Position numbers and translations under genes: made by a program. A model generated the notes under the pieces. That model was not told the DNA's origin. It worked only from the letters and a program-made list of their open reading frames with translations, and made no database searches. A stretch of 64,000 nt of DNA. Source: Arcticibacter sp. (GTDB lineage: Bacteria; Bacteroidota; Bacteroidia; 2-12-FULL-35-15). The stretch lies in NCBI GenBank assembly GCA_021155045.1, contig JAJNQB010000008.1, positions 150,342-214,341 of the forward strand, in the 5' to 3' direction. Each line of letters starts with the position of its first letter. Within the stretch, counting starts at the first letter, position 1. Positions 41,233 through 50,261 of this stretch are shown one piece after another.

Positions 41233-41355
41233 TTAATTAACTGTAATAATTTTTGTTTTCCAAGTTCCATAATAACCATTCCCTATTCCAAGAGAAACTT
41301 TCCAAACACCCGGTGTATTAAATGTCACATATGCTTCGTCCACCGTTAACTGCTG
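41233..41355 (-). pseudogene. C-terminal relic of a secreted beta-sandwich protein
   Basis: On the minus strand an open stretch without a start reads D-E-A-Y-V-T-F-N-T-P-G-V-W-K-V-S-L, then Y-Y-G-T-W-K-T-K-I-I-T-V-N and a stop at 41233-41235. This has the look of the end of a PKD or Ig-like domain (F-N-T-P-G-V-W-x-V-x-L). Upstream, the frame closes at once at 41356-41358. It is probably a fragment left by recombination in the island. Confidence 0.45.
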
Positions 41356-41360
41356 TTACG

Positions 41361-41819
41361 CTACAAATTTTTTAAAGCACTGTCAGCAAGTTGTCGCTCT
41401 CCGTTTGCGTTTAATATTGATGTGTTGGTTTCGCAATAGTGTTTGAGCATAATTAAATGTCGAGCCCAGTGAAAACTACAATTTGCAAAAAACTCTGTCT
41501 GTGCTCGCCATCCCATTTGTTTGAAGTGCAAATAGCAAAGTCCGTCCTTTTCTCTGATGTCAAACAGTATGTGTGTGCCAGTCCATTCGTCATTGTCGTT
41601 CAAACATTCCCACTCCACTTTGTCGTATGGTCGTAAGTCAATTACTTTCATTTTATTTATGAATTTTGTCCCGACTTTGAAAGTATTAACGAAGCCAATT
41701 TCTGGTTTTGCAATAGTGTCGGGTAACCACCATTTGGAAAGTCCGTCTTGGGTTGTTACCGCTTTAAAAACAGTTTCTTTGTCTGTTTTCATTGTCACGA
41801 GATGATAAATGTCTGCCAT
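41361..41819 (-). CDS. SRPBCC (AHSA1/START-like) family protein
   Basis: A 152-residue helix-grip protein. M-K-T-D-K-E-T-V-F-K-A-V-T-T near the N-terminus, G-L-S-K-W-W next, and I-D-L-R-P-Y-D-K-V-E-W-E-C follow the activator-of-Hsp90 / SRPBCC pattern. These proteins bind hydrophobic ligands; no ligand can be named. Codon and base use are richer in TGTC/GTC than in the flanking core genes, which fits a transferred cassette. It lies between an attC-like palindrome and the pseudogene fragment. Confidence 0.85.
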   Translation of the reverse strand: MADIYHLVTMKTDKETVFKAVTTQDGLSKWWLPDTIAKPEIGFVNTFKVGTKFINKMKVIDLRPYDKVEWECLNDNDEWTGTHILFDIREKDGLCYLHFKQMGWRAQTEFFANCSFHWARHLIMLKHYCETNTSILNANGERQLADSALKNL

Positions 41820-41890
41820 ATTTTTTGATGTCTGTTTGTATGTCTGTAGTTTTAAAAATTGTCAAGTTGCACGGTCGTCATACCATAACC

Positions 41891-42019
41891 GCTAACGGTT
41901 TGCAAGTTGGCGCTGTGCGGGTTTTCGGAGAAGGATTTGTCGGCAAACAAATGCTTATTTGGAAACCCGCACGTCAAATTTACTAAAATGCCCGCATAGA
42001 GCCAACTTGCTGTTAGTGC
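41891..42019 (-). repeat. attC-like long imperfect palindrome 1
   Basis: GCTAAC (41891) pairs with GTTAGTGC (42012-42019). GCAAGTTGGC (41902-41911) pairs with GCCAACTTGC (42001-42010), and GTGCGGGTTT pairs with AAACCCGCAC further inside. The roughly 130-nt length, nested arms and terminal TAAC/GTTA resemble long integron attC sites. It lies just beyond the stop codon of the 42031-42567 gene, where the attC of a minus-strand cassette should be. The strict consensus GTTRRRY is not fully met. Confidence 0.55.
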
Positions 42020-42030
42020 CAGTTTTTCTG

Positions 42031-42567
42031 TCACCCACCTCTGTACGGGTCGCAGTTTGGTGTCGTCTGATAAGCGAAGTAAACTATTGTCCACAGAGCT
42101 ATATGAAAAATAAAAGGAACTGTCGCCAAAATTATTTTTTGATTTGTTTGTCGGAGATTGAGAGAAGTTGTCAGCCAGGAAAAAGCGAGTAGAATAAGTC
42201 CTGCGTAACCGATTCTTTTGTCTAGGAGGGTCTGTCCCGTGTCGCTACCGCCTAAGTCCTTAAAGCGTTGGTAATCCCAACCGTCATTTTTTATGAATGC
42301 CAAGTCGACTAAATAATAAGTTGTCAACGAAGCGATGCAGAGAAAAACAACTGTCAGTCCGATTTGCACTTTGTCTGCAAGAGGAAAATTTACCAGTCTG
42401 CCATGATAAACATTAAGAATAAGAATTGTCAACGGCAGGACTACCAGCAATAAAAAGAGCCCTTCTGTCAACTCGTGATAAACATTAGGTTGTCTTGCGA
42501 GGTTGATGCAATAAACTGTCCCGAGAGCTGTCAGGATAATTGCTGTCCATTTGAGATATGCTGTCAT
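42031..42567 (-). CDS. hypothetical four-helix membrane protein (cassette-borne)
   Basis: A 178-residue protein with membrane segments at about residues 5-21, 34-53, 66-90 and 118-165 (the last containing two helices). It is not recognised; the Y-H-G-R-L-V and D-P-Y-R-G-G ends are the only distinctive parts. I chose the ATG at 42565-42567; a GTG upstream lies within a GTTAGTGCC sequence that appears to be the cassette boundary. The gene and the palindrome at 41891-42019 form a cassette-like unit. Base composition differs from the core genes around it. Confidence 0.7.
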   Translation of the reverse strand: MTAYLKWTAIILTALGTVYCINLARQPNVYHELTEGLFLLLVVLPLTILILNVYHGRLVNFPLADKVQIGLTVVFLCIASLTTYYLVDLAFIKNDGWDYQRFKDLGGSDTGQTLLDKRIGYAGLILLAFSWLTTSLNLRQTNQKIILATVPFIFHIALWTIVYFAYQTTPNCDPYRGG

Positions 42568-42621
42568 TTTTAAAATTGGCACTAACTTGCTTATATATAC
42601 ACCTTTTCTCTAAAAAAGTAA

Positions 42622-45600
42622 TTATTTCCTAACAATTAATAGATGCCCGTTTTCTTTAAACTCTTTTCCATTTACACCTACTGCATAAAACAAATAAAAA
42701 TAAGTTCCGTCAGACACCTCTACTCCACTTGTAGTACGTCCATCCCAACTTCCATTTACTCCTTCAAATTCATACATCAATAATCCCCACCTATCAAAAA
42801 TAGAAACTTTTACTTCTTTTAATCCATTGCTTATAATTGAAAAAACATCATTACTTCCATCTCCGTTTGGTGTAAATACATTAGGTACAGAATACGTAAC
42901 ATTTCCATCAGCAAAAATATTTAAAGTTGCTGTGTCTGTACATCCGCTTTGATTATCAATTACTACCAACGTAACAGTATAATTTCCGCTGTTTGTGAAT
43001 GTATAAACGGCATCGTAAGAATTTGCAAATGTTGAATTATTGATACTCCAGATAAAAGTATCACTTGCATCTACTCCTGTGCTTCCATTGGTAAAGTTTA
43101 CATTCAATGGAATAAATCCTGATGTAGGGCTTGCAGAAGCACTTGCATTTACATTATAATTTAATGCATTTACTGAAGCCACTGTACTTGTACAACCGTT
43201 TGCTGTTACTGTTACATAATAAGTGTTGGTAGTATTTGCAGGAACAGTGGGTGTATAACTGGAACTATTACTTTGAACCAATGTAGTTAATGCTGCATCG
43301 CTGTACCAATCTATCACTCCTGTGCCTGCTGCTGTAAGTGTTAATGTTCCACCAACACAAGTTGTATCACCTGTTACCAAAGCTGCACTTGGTGTTTGAT
43401 TTACGGTGATAGAAACCGTTGCCGTATCCGAACAATTTGCTGCGTTGCTTACAATTACTGTATATATTCCATCGTTTGCAACTACCGAATTTGTAATACT
43501 TGGATTTTGCGTTGAAGATGTAAATCCTGATGGACCGCTCCAACTGTATGTTCCGCCTCCTGTTGAACTTAAACTAATTGTTGTACCCGAACAAACAGTT
43601 GCGGTGGTAGTACTTGCTGTTGCAATTGGGTTTGCATTAACGGTTAAATTAACCGTTGCATTTGCACTGTTACATCCTAAATTGGTTGCATATACAGTAT
43701 ATGTTCCACTTTCTGATGTTGTAGCATTACTAATAATAGGATTTTGTGATGATGACGAAAAACCATTTGGTCCTGTCCACGTATAGCTTGTTGCACCTGC
43801 TGAATTCGATGTTAAATTAATTGTTTGTCCTTCGCAATAATTATTTGCATTAGCTGCTGCTGTTGGCGTTGGTGGTGTTTGATTTACAAGCACATTTGCA
43901 GTATCACTTGCCACACATCCATTTGCATCTGTAACCACCACAGTATATGTTCCACTCATTAATGTACTTGATGGTGTTAAACTTGGGTTTTGACTACCTG
44001 ATGAAAAACTATTTGGTCCCGTCCATGCATAAGAAGTTCCGCCTGATGCAACTAAATTAATAGTTGTACCACTACAATTTGTTCCTCCAGAATTTGTTCC
44101 ATTTGCCAATGGCAATGCATTTACAACAATATTAATTGTTTGTGGTGCGCTTGTACATCCGCTAGAAGTAACTGTAACTGCATACGTTCCGCCATCTGCC
44201 ATAGTAGCCGATGGAATAGTTAAATTAGATGTTGAGCTGGAAGAACTTGGTCCTGTCCAACTAAATGTTGGTGATGGTGCTGATGAACTTGCATTTAAAA
44301 TGATTGCATCGCCCACACAAACATTTGTGGAACTTGCAGTAACTGTTGGCGGAACAGGTGCTCCAGGATTATTAATGCTGTATGGTCCAAACACCGTGCT
44401 ACAAGAATTTGCATCTGTTACCGTTACATTGTAAACTCCTGCAGGTTGATTAGATAAATCAGCTGTATTTCCAACTACTGTATTTGTTGCATCTGTCCAA
44501 GTATAAGTTAATGCTCCTGCTCCACTTGCTGTAAATCCAGAAAAGCCTCCGGTTGATTGCCCACAATTACTAGGAATTGAAGTTGGTGTAGTAACAATTG
44601 TTGGTGTTGCATTTACAGTAACAGTTGCTATTGCTGTATTCACACAAGAATTGGTATTTGTTCCTGTAACAGTATAAGAAGTAGTTGAAGAAGGATTAAC
44701 ACCAATTGATGGACCAGAAGCTCCTGTACTCCATGAATACGTATTTGCTCCTGCTCCAGTTAAAACTATATTTTGTCCATTACAAATTGTACCAGAATTT
44801 ACGGTAACTGTTGGCAATGGATTTACAACAATGGTAGTTGTTCCAATATTGCTTGTACAATTGGTTGTAGTATTCGTTATTGTTAAACTATATGTTCCAG
44901 CCATGCCTGCTGTTGCAGAAGGAATAGAAGGATTTTGGCTTGTTGAAGAAAATAAACTTGGTCCTGTCCAACTATAATTTACCCCCGAAACAGTTGCTGT
45001 ACTTAAATTAATTGGATTGCCTACACAAATTGGAGTGTTGCTACTCGCTGTTGGTGTAACTGGCAAAGCATTTACAGTAACGGATGTTGTAGCCACAGGA
45101 CTGGTACAACCAGTTGTAGTATTTGTAACCGTTAAACTATATGTTCCACTCATGGCAACAGTAGCACTTGGTCTGCTTGGATTTTGTAATGTAGAAGTAT
45201 ATCCTCCTGGTCCCGACCAACTGTAAGTATAGCCACTCAATGTAGGTGTTGTTAAATTTATTGTTCCTCCTACACAAATTGGAGAATTACTATTTGCTGT
45301 AGGTGCAGGCGGCAATGGATTTACAGTAACTGTAACCGTTCCCGTATTTACACATCCGTTTGCATCCGTTCCTGTAACGGTGTATGTGGTATTTGATGTT
45401 GGACTAACAGAAATACTTGAAGTGCTTGCGCCAGTACTCCATGAATAGGTACTTGCTCCAGAAGCAGTAAGCGTAACACTTTGTGTATTACACACAGCAA
45501 CAGGATTTCCAGAATTAATTAAAACGGTTGGTAATGGATTTACAACAATTGTTTTTGTAAGTGTTTGTCTGTATCCACAAACACCATCAGCAAAAAGAGT

Positions 45601-47562
45601 ATATGTTGTAGTTGTACTTGGCGAAACAGTTATGTTTTGGGTTGTTTGTCCTCCTGGCTGCCATTCATATCCTGTTGCACCTGCTGGTCCATTTAAAGTA
45701 ACAGGACTTCCAAAGCAAACTTGATTTGCTGTTGAGGTAATTGCAGGAAAAGCAACTCCTGAATTAGCAGTAATAGTATAATTACAAATATCATTTGCAT
45801 ATCCATCAACCATTAGGTAATAATCTTGACCAACAGTTAATCCATTTGCTGTAATTGTAAATCCTGTTGAATTTTCTCTAAAATCAGAAACAGGAACAAA
45901 ACTACAGCAGCTAGTTCCAGAAAAAATTTGCATTTGAATTCCTCCTGAAGGATAACTACCAACCCAGCAATTACTAATTGTAACTCCAAGCGTTGCAGTA
46001 GTTGCAGCAGCAGTAAATTTAATCCAAGAGTTATTATTTATTTGAACATCAAAAGCAGGAGATCCTGTTCCCCAAGCACCACCTTGTCCAAAAATGCCGC
46101 CTGTATTTGTTCCTGGAGTGTAGGCATACGTTCCAGCCACCTCTGCATTTCCTCTCATATTACAAGGTCTATCAGGTGTGTAAGCAGCACTTGTAGAAGC
46201 GCTATATCCATTCAAATCACAAATATAAAGTGCATTTGCACAAGCATCGTTTGTAGGTGATGAAACACAAATGCCAAAATTTCCAGCACTTGTTCCATAT
46301 CCCCAATATCTTAAATACACTGTTGTTCCTGGTGTTAAACCAGTAGCAGCAATGTATGGTTTTAAATCATTTGCACTTCCAGGATAGTTGTAATCATCGC
46401 TACAAGCTATTTGTGTTAAGGAACTACATGCACCAGAATACAAAGCCATCACTCCATCGTTGATACCATAACTTGGTTGAGGTGTTATATATAAATTCCC
46501 TGTTGCAGGAACAACAATGCTAAACCAAACATCTCTACTAGATGCAGAAAAGCCACCCATAAATGGCGAAGAGCCTCCCGCACATGAAGCTGGTGCTGGT
46601 GCACCCATGGATGCTGTTGCTCCTGTTGTAGTAAAATTCAAATAATTGCAAGCAGCCGTTACTGCTGGCAAAGCAATTGCAGAACAAGGTTCATCATTGG
46701 TAGGAGTTGCAGTTGGTGTTCCTGTTACACAAATTGTAAAAGGTGCTCCACCAGTTGAACCATAATAATCATAAACTCTAACCCAATAGGTATTTCCAGA
46801 AACTAAACCTACGGCATTTATAACTTCATTACCATTTGTAAATCCATTATCCATACAGTATAAAGAAGTTAATGAAGCACATGTACCCGAATATAATTGA
46901 ACCACTGCATCCATGTTTGTTGATGGATCTACGGTAATAGTTTGTACAGAATTAGTTGCTACAAATGAATACCAAACATCATCATCTGCATTTCCAGTAC
47001 AACCTGGTAATGATTGTGTTGCTCCAACAGATGTTCCTGCAGTAGTAACACAACCCGCATTTACAGTTATTCCTATTGCTCCAGCACAATTATCGTTTGA
47101 TGGTGGTGGCGGTGGTGTGGTTAAACAAATGGTAAAAGTAGAAGATCCCGAACCTGCACCATAATGATAAACTCTTATTCTGTAGGTTGCGCCAATTGAC
47201 AAGCCCGTTGCAAAAATTGTTTCAGGAGTACCATTACCTCCAATATCTTGACAATTTATTGAAGCCAAAGTAGCACAAGCTCCAGAAAGTAATTGAACAA
47301 CAGGATCAAAACTTGCTGAAGGTGTTACCGTTATTTGATGACTTGTAGCGGTAGCAACAAACTGATACCAAACATCATCATCAGCATTTCCAACACATCC
47401 CGGTATACTTAATGTTGCTCCTGCTGTGGTTCCAGCAACAGGTGATGCGCAGCTTCCTGCAACCGATAAAATTGTTGCTGAAGAACAATTGTCGGACTGA
47501 GAATGTGCAACAGAATGAAATAAAAAAAGAATAAGTAGTAACGAGTAGTTTAATAATTTCAT
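42622..47562 (-). CDS. giant Ig-repeat surface protein with gliding-type C-terminal domain
   Basis: A 1646-residue secreted protein. A signal peptide (about residues 1-21) is followed by three or four jelly-roll-like domains of about 130 residues (D-D-V-W-Y-Q-F-V-A, I-R-V-Y-H-Y), then about ten Ig-like repeats of 75-85 residues with motifs such as Y-S-W-S-T-G-A and N-T-T-Y-T-V-T-G-T-D-A-N-G-C. A PKD-like domain and a C-terminal type B T9SS domain follow (F-T-P-N-G-D-G-S-N-D-V-F, I-F-D-R-W-G, W-D-G-R-T). It probably acts in adhesion or surface structure. It begins 11 nt after a small secreted-protein gene, with which it may form an operon. The repeats could collapse in assembly. Confidence 0.92.
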   Translation of the reverse strand: MKLLNYSLLLILFLFHSVAHSQSDNCSSATILSVAGSCASPVAGTTAGATLSIPGCVGNADDDVWYQFVATATSHQITVTPSASFDPVVQLLSGACATLASINCQDIGGNGTPETIFATGLSIGATYRIRVYHYGAGSGSSTFTICLTTPPPPPSNDNCAGAIGITVNAGCVTTAGTSVGATQSLPGCTGNADDDVWYSFVATNSVQTITVDPSTNMDAVVQLYSGTCASLTSLYCMDNGFTNGNEVINAVGLVSGNTYWVRVYDYYGSTGGAPFTICVTGTPTATPTNDEPCSAIALPAVTAACNYLNFTTTGATASMGAPAPASCAGGSSPFMGGFSASSRDVWFSIVVPATGNLYITPQPSYGINDGVMALYSGACSSLTQIACSDDYNYPGSANDLKPYIAATGLTPGTTVYLRYWGYGTSAGNFGICVSSPTNDACANALYICDLNGYSASTSAAYTPDRPCNMRGNAEVAGTYAYTPGTNTGGIFGQGGAWGTGSPAFDVQINNNSWIKFTAAATTATLGVTISNCWVGSYPSGGIQMQIFSGTSCCSFVPVSDFRENSTGFTITANGLTVGQDYYLMVDGYANDICNYTITANSGVAFPAITSTANQVCFGSPVTLNGPAGATGYEWQPGGQTTQNITVSPSTTTTYTLFADGVCGYRQTLTKTIVVNPLPTVLINSGNPVAVCNTQSVTLTASGASTYSWSTGASTSSISVSPTSNTTYTVTGTDANGCVNTGTVTVTVNPLPPAPTANSNSPICVGGTINLTTPTLSGYTYSWSGPGGYTSTLQNPSRPSATVAMSGTYSLTVTNTTTGCTSPVATTSVTVNALPVTPTASSNTPICVGNPINLSTATVSGVNYSWTGPSLFSSTSQNPSIPSATAGMAGTYSLTITNTTTNCTSNIGTTTIVVNPLPTVTVNSGTICNGQNIVLTGAGANTYSWSTGASGPSIGVNPSSTTSYTVTGTNTNSCVNTAIATVTVNATPTIVTTPTSIPSNCGQSTGGFSGFTASGAGALTYTWTDATNTVVGNTADLSNQPAGVYNVTVTDANSCSTVFGPYSINNPGAPVPPTVTASSTNVCVGDAIILNASSSAPSPTFSWTGPSSSSSTSNLTIPSATMADGGTYAVTVTSSGCTSAPQTINIVVNALPLANGTNSGGTNCSGTTINLVASGGTSYAWTGPNSFSSGSQNPSLTPSSTLMSGTYTVVVTDANGCVASDTANVLVNQTPPTPTAAANANNYCEGQTINLTSNSAGATSYTWTGPNGFSSSSQNPIISNATTSESGTYTVYATNLGCNSANATVNLTVNANPIATASTTTATVCSGTTISLSSTGGGTYSWSGPSGFTSSTQNPSITNSVVANDGIYTVIVSNAANCSDTATVSITVNQTPSAALVTGDTTCVGGTLTLTAAGTGVIDWYSDAALTTLVQSNSSSYTPTVPANTTNTYYVTVTANGCTSTVASVNALNYNVNASASASPTSGFIPLNVNFTNGSTGVDASDTFIWSINNSTFANSYDAVYTFTNSGNYTVTLVVIDNQSGCTDTATLNIFADGNVTYSVPNVFTPNGDGSNDVFSIISNGLKEVKVSIFDRWGLLMYEFEGVNGSWDGRTTSGVEVSDGTYFYLFYAVGVNGKEFKENGHLLIVRK

Positions 47563-47573
47563 TGAAGGCGATA

Positions 47574-47942
47574 TTAATTTTCTATAATAGATTCTTCTTG
47601 TGTTAATTCAAAAGGGCTAAGATTGTTTTTGATGATTGCATCTTTCAACGCTTTAATATCAAACAATACATCTTTTTCACTTGAACGCTGTTTCTCAATA
47701 ACAACCACCACAACCTGCCCTCTTTTGTTTTCAGATTTATATTCGGATTTTACTTCTGAAACGCCACGAAGTGCATAAATGTCGTTTTTCAAATTTTCGA
47801 TTTGAGATTCATTCACAACATTTTCAAACGAATAAAAAAATGTTCGTTTTACCGTTTGAGGAATTGTATTGTTTTGTGATTTTAGTCCGTTTATAAAAAA
47901 CAGGAATAAAGGAATGAAAAGCAGTAGTTTTTTCAATTTCAT
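47574..47942 (-). CDS. small secreted hypothetical protein
   Basis: A 122-residue protein with a signal peptide ending near L-K-S-Q (residue 23). The mature part, alternating V-V-V-V-I-E and helices (I-E-N-L-K-N-D-I-Y-A-L-R-G-V-S-E-V-K-S-E), resembles a heavy-metal-associated (ferredoxin-like) fold but lacks the C-x2-C metal site. No function is recognised. It is the first gene of the unit with the giant surface protein, and a perfect -7 element lies 25 nt upstream at 47967-47974. Confidence 0.75.
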   Translation of the reverse strand: MKLKKLLLFIPLFLFFINGLKSQNNTIPQTVKRTFFYSFENVVNESQIENLKNDIYALRGVSEVKSEYKSENKRGQVVVVVIEKQRSSEKDVLFDIKALKDAIIKNNLSPFELTQEESIIEN

Positions 47943-47966
47943 GCTAAATAGTAGTTTTATTTAACA

Positions 47967-47974
47967 CAAAAATA
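47967..47974 (-). promoter_or_regulatory. -7 element of the giant surface protein operon
   Basis: Minus-strand TATTTTTG matches TAnnTTTG exactly and lies 25-32 nt before the ATG at 47942. Confidence 0.5.
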
Positions 47975-48025
47975 AGAATTTTTTTGACGTGAATTTTGAA
48001 AAAATCAGATGGCTTTGAGCCTGTA

Positions 48026-49585
48026 TTATTTTGTAAACTTAAACTCTGTTCTTCTGTTTAATTCATGCTCCAATTCAGAGCAATCAACACTATTTTTACA
48101 ACGATTTTTTATTTGAGTTTCGCCATAACCTTTGGCTGTTAATCTTTGCACAACTATTCCTTCTGCAATCAAATAGTTTTGTACATTTTTAGCTCGTTTT
48201 TCAGACAATGTCATATTGTATGAGTCTTCACCTGTTGCATCCGTATGGCTACTGATAGCCAGTTTTAATGCAACATTGTCTTTCATTGCTCTAACAATTT
48301 TATCCAGCTGCTTCATAGATTCCTCACTAATTTCTGCCGAATTGGGTGCATAATAAATATCTTCAACTACTATCAATTCGTTTTGACTAGATTTCCCAAA
48401 ATTTTTAATTTTTAGTTCCGTATCTTCTGCTATATCTTTTGCTAAAACGTGTAGCTCGGAAGGAAGTACTTTGTAGGAAAAAGCATTACCTGATTTTTCT
48501 AACGTTTTTAAAATGGTTCCATCCACTTTTGCTAAATGGATTTGCATGTCTTTTATTTTAGTATTGTCTTCTACAGGAATGCTTACCAAATAATTTTCGT
48601 CCGCTTTTAAGTTTTTAAAAGTAAAATCGCCATAGCTGTTTGTGTATGTAGTTTGTATAACTGAATCTCTGCTATCTTTTAATAATACTCTTTGTCGAAT
48701 TAAAGGAGTATTTTTGTCCTTTCCTGTTAATAATTTACCATTATACTCTAACACTAATAAAGTATCTGAACCTTCTTCTCCACAATTAAATCCGCTTCGT
48801 TTAGCAATGTTAATTACTATTGGTGCTACTGTTATTACTTCTGTGACTTTAGTTTTTCTATTGTTAAACTGAACCACAATATCGTTTAAGACAAATGCTT
48901 CTCCGGGTAATAATTTTTTAGCGATATCAAAACTTTGAGTATTTAGTTCTAATTCATTATTTGCAATTATTTTAAGATTTTGAGGATTACGTTTTCCATC
49001 CATTTTGGGAACAACATAATTATAAGACATTATTTTAATATCTACTTGCGGGTTAGAGTTAATAATTGTAAAAGTTGGATAGTGTAAAACATCTTTTATA
49101 GAAGCACTATCACCATTTTTAAAACAAGAAAATTGTAAAACTAAATCGTCTTGTGCTTGTGTAGTTTTTTCATCACAGTTGTTTATAGCCTTATCATTCA
49201 ATGTCAATTTTATAGATTCAAGTACAATTTCTTCGTATTTATTTGTACTTGCATTAAATACCGAAACAGTAACATTTTGAATCAAAATATATTCAGTTCG
49301 TTTAAAATTTTTCAGTAGCTCATCTTTCATTTGTGCCGTAATCAAAGATGAATTTGCTTTAAAGGTGTATGCTTTCCCTTTTTTTACTTTTATAACTAGC
49401 TCCCACTTTTTCACTCCAGCTCCATTGGAGTTTGTGCCTAGTAAATGAAGTTTTTTAGTTTTTTTAATTGTGTTTAAAGTAATAGATTCATTGTTACCAT
49501 AACAACCAAATAAAATTTTTAAATCTGTTTGACTAAAACTTTTAATTGAGATGAATATTAAAAAAAGTAAAACTATTTTTTTCAT
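48026..49585 (-). CDS. OmpA family protein with Ig-like/CNA-type insert
   Basis: A 519-residue secreted protein. The signal peptide ends near S-F-S-Q (residue 18). The middle holds repeated beta domains; about residues 290-370 contain a carboxypeptidase-regulatory-like fold (D-S-V-I-Q-T-T-Y-T-N-S-Y-G-D-F-T-F-K-N-L). The C-terminal OmpA domain has S-S-H-T-D-A-T-G and L-S-E-K-R-A-K-N-V, ending N-R-R-T-E-F. The ATG at 49583-49585 is chosen because it begins the signal peptide; an upstream in-frame extension is not convincing. Confidence 0.87.
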   Translation of the reverse strand: MKKIVLLFLIFISIKSFSQTDLKILFGCYGNNESITLNTIKKTKKLHLLGTNSNGAGVKKWELVIKVKKGKAYTFKANSSLITAQMKDELLKNFKRTEYILIQNVTVSVFNASTNKYEEIVLESIKLTLNDKAINNCDEKTTQAQDDLVLQFSCFKNGDSASIKDVLHYPTFTIINSNPQVDIKIMSYNYVVPKMDGKRNPQNLKIIANNELELNTQSFDIAKKLLPGEAFVLNDIVVQFNNRKTKVTEVITVAPIVINIAKRSGFNCGEEGSDTLLVLEYNGKLLTGKDKNTPLIRQRVLLKDSRDSVIQTTYTNSYGDFTFKNLKADENYLVSIPVEDNTKIKDMQIHLAKVDGTILKTLEKSGNAFSYKVLPSELHVLAKDIAEDTELKIKNFGKSSQNELIVVEDIYYAPNSAEISEESMKQLDKIVRAMKDNVALKLAISSHTDATGEDSYNMTLSEKRAKNVQNYLIAEGIVVQRLTAKGYGETQIKNRCKNSVDCSELEHELNRRTEFKFTK

Positions 49586-49628
49586 GTATTGGTAATTTGT
49601 TTTTTTGAATAAAACCAAAGCTAATAAA

Positions 49629-49655
49629 AAAAGCAGTGTGATGAGCACTGCTTTT
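49629..49655 (-). terminator. intrinsic terminator after the TlpA-like gene
   Basis: Stem AAAAGCAGTG / CACTGCTTTT with a 7-nt loop; the minus-strand reading continues into a T-run. It lies 25 nt beyond the TlpA-like stop codon and separates it from the OmpA gene. Confidence 0.8.
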
Positions 49656-49679
49656 GTAAAAACTTAAATTGAAAGCTTT

Positions 49680-50234
49680 TTATTTTAATAGTTTTTTTAA
49701 TTCATTTTCTAAGCCTGGTCCACGCAAAGCTTCTCCTTTTGCTATGATGACACCATCACCATCAATTAAATATCCTGCAGGAATAGAATTTATTCCATAA
49801 GCAACAGCTCCTGCTGATTGCCATCCACCTAAGTCGCTAACATGATTTTCCCAGATTAAACCATCTTTTGCAATTGCATTTACCCAACCATCTTTATTGG
49901 AATCAAGCGATAAGCTGTAAACAGTAAAACCTTTTGCTCCTTTAAATTTTGAGTCTTTGTATTTAGTATAGGTTGCAACCACATTTGGATTTTCTCTTCT
50001 GCATGGTCCACACCATGAAGCCCAAAAGTCTAATAACACAATTTTTCCTTTTAATGAAGATAAAGCAATCTCTTTGCCTTCAGGATTTTTGTATTTTAAA
50101 TCAGGAGCTTTGTTTCCAACGTTTGTTCCAACTGTTGCACCTGATGGTGCTTCTTGTTTCTTATCGTTTTGAATAAAACCAAAAGCAATCATAGAAACTG
50201 CTGCAATGGCTATTAAGATGTTAAGTTTTTTCAT
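49680..50234 (-). CDS. TlpA/ResA-like thioredoxin-fold protein
   Basis: A 184-residue membrane-anchored or exported oxidoreductase. A hydrophobic N-terminal segment (about residues 4-21) leads to a redoxin domain with the active site W-A-S-W-C-G-P-C (C75, C78). G-I-N-S-I-P-A-G-Y matches the cis-Pro loop. Such proteins reduce disulfides in the periplasm, for example in cytochrome c maturation or in cell-envelope proteins. No neighbour identifies the partner. A perfect -7 element lies at 50242-50249. Confidence 0.9.
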   Translation of the reverse strand: MKKLNILIAIAAVSMIAFGFIQNDKKQEAPSGATVGTNVGNKAPDLKYKNPEGKEIALSSLKGKIVLLDFWASWCGPCRRENPNVVATYTKYKDSKFKGAKGFTVYSLSLDSNKDGWVNAIAKDGLIWENHVSDLGGWQSAGAVAYGINSIPAGYLIDGDGVIIAKGEALRGPGLENELKKLLK

Positions 50235-50241
50235 AATAATA

Positions 50242-50249
50242 CAAATTTA
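50242..50249 (-). promoter_or_regulatory. -7 element of the TlpA-like gene
   Basis: Minus-strand TAAATTTG matches TAnnTTTG fully. It is close to the ATG (50234), so the leader would be only a few bases long. Confidence 0.45.
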
Positions 50250-50261
50250 CAATTTTTTGGT

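Noticed and set aside
43406..47164. Several plus-strand frames of 69-126 codons inside the giant surface protein
   Set aside because: They are antisense readings of the Val/Thr/Ser-rich Ig repeats, show the same repeat period and have no start context.
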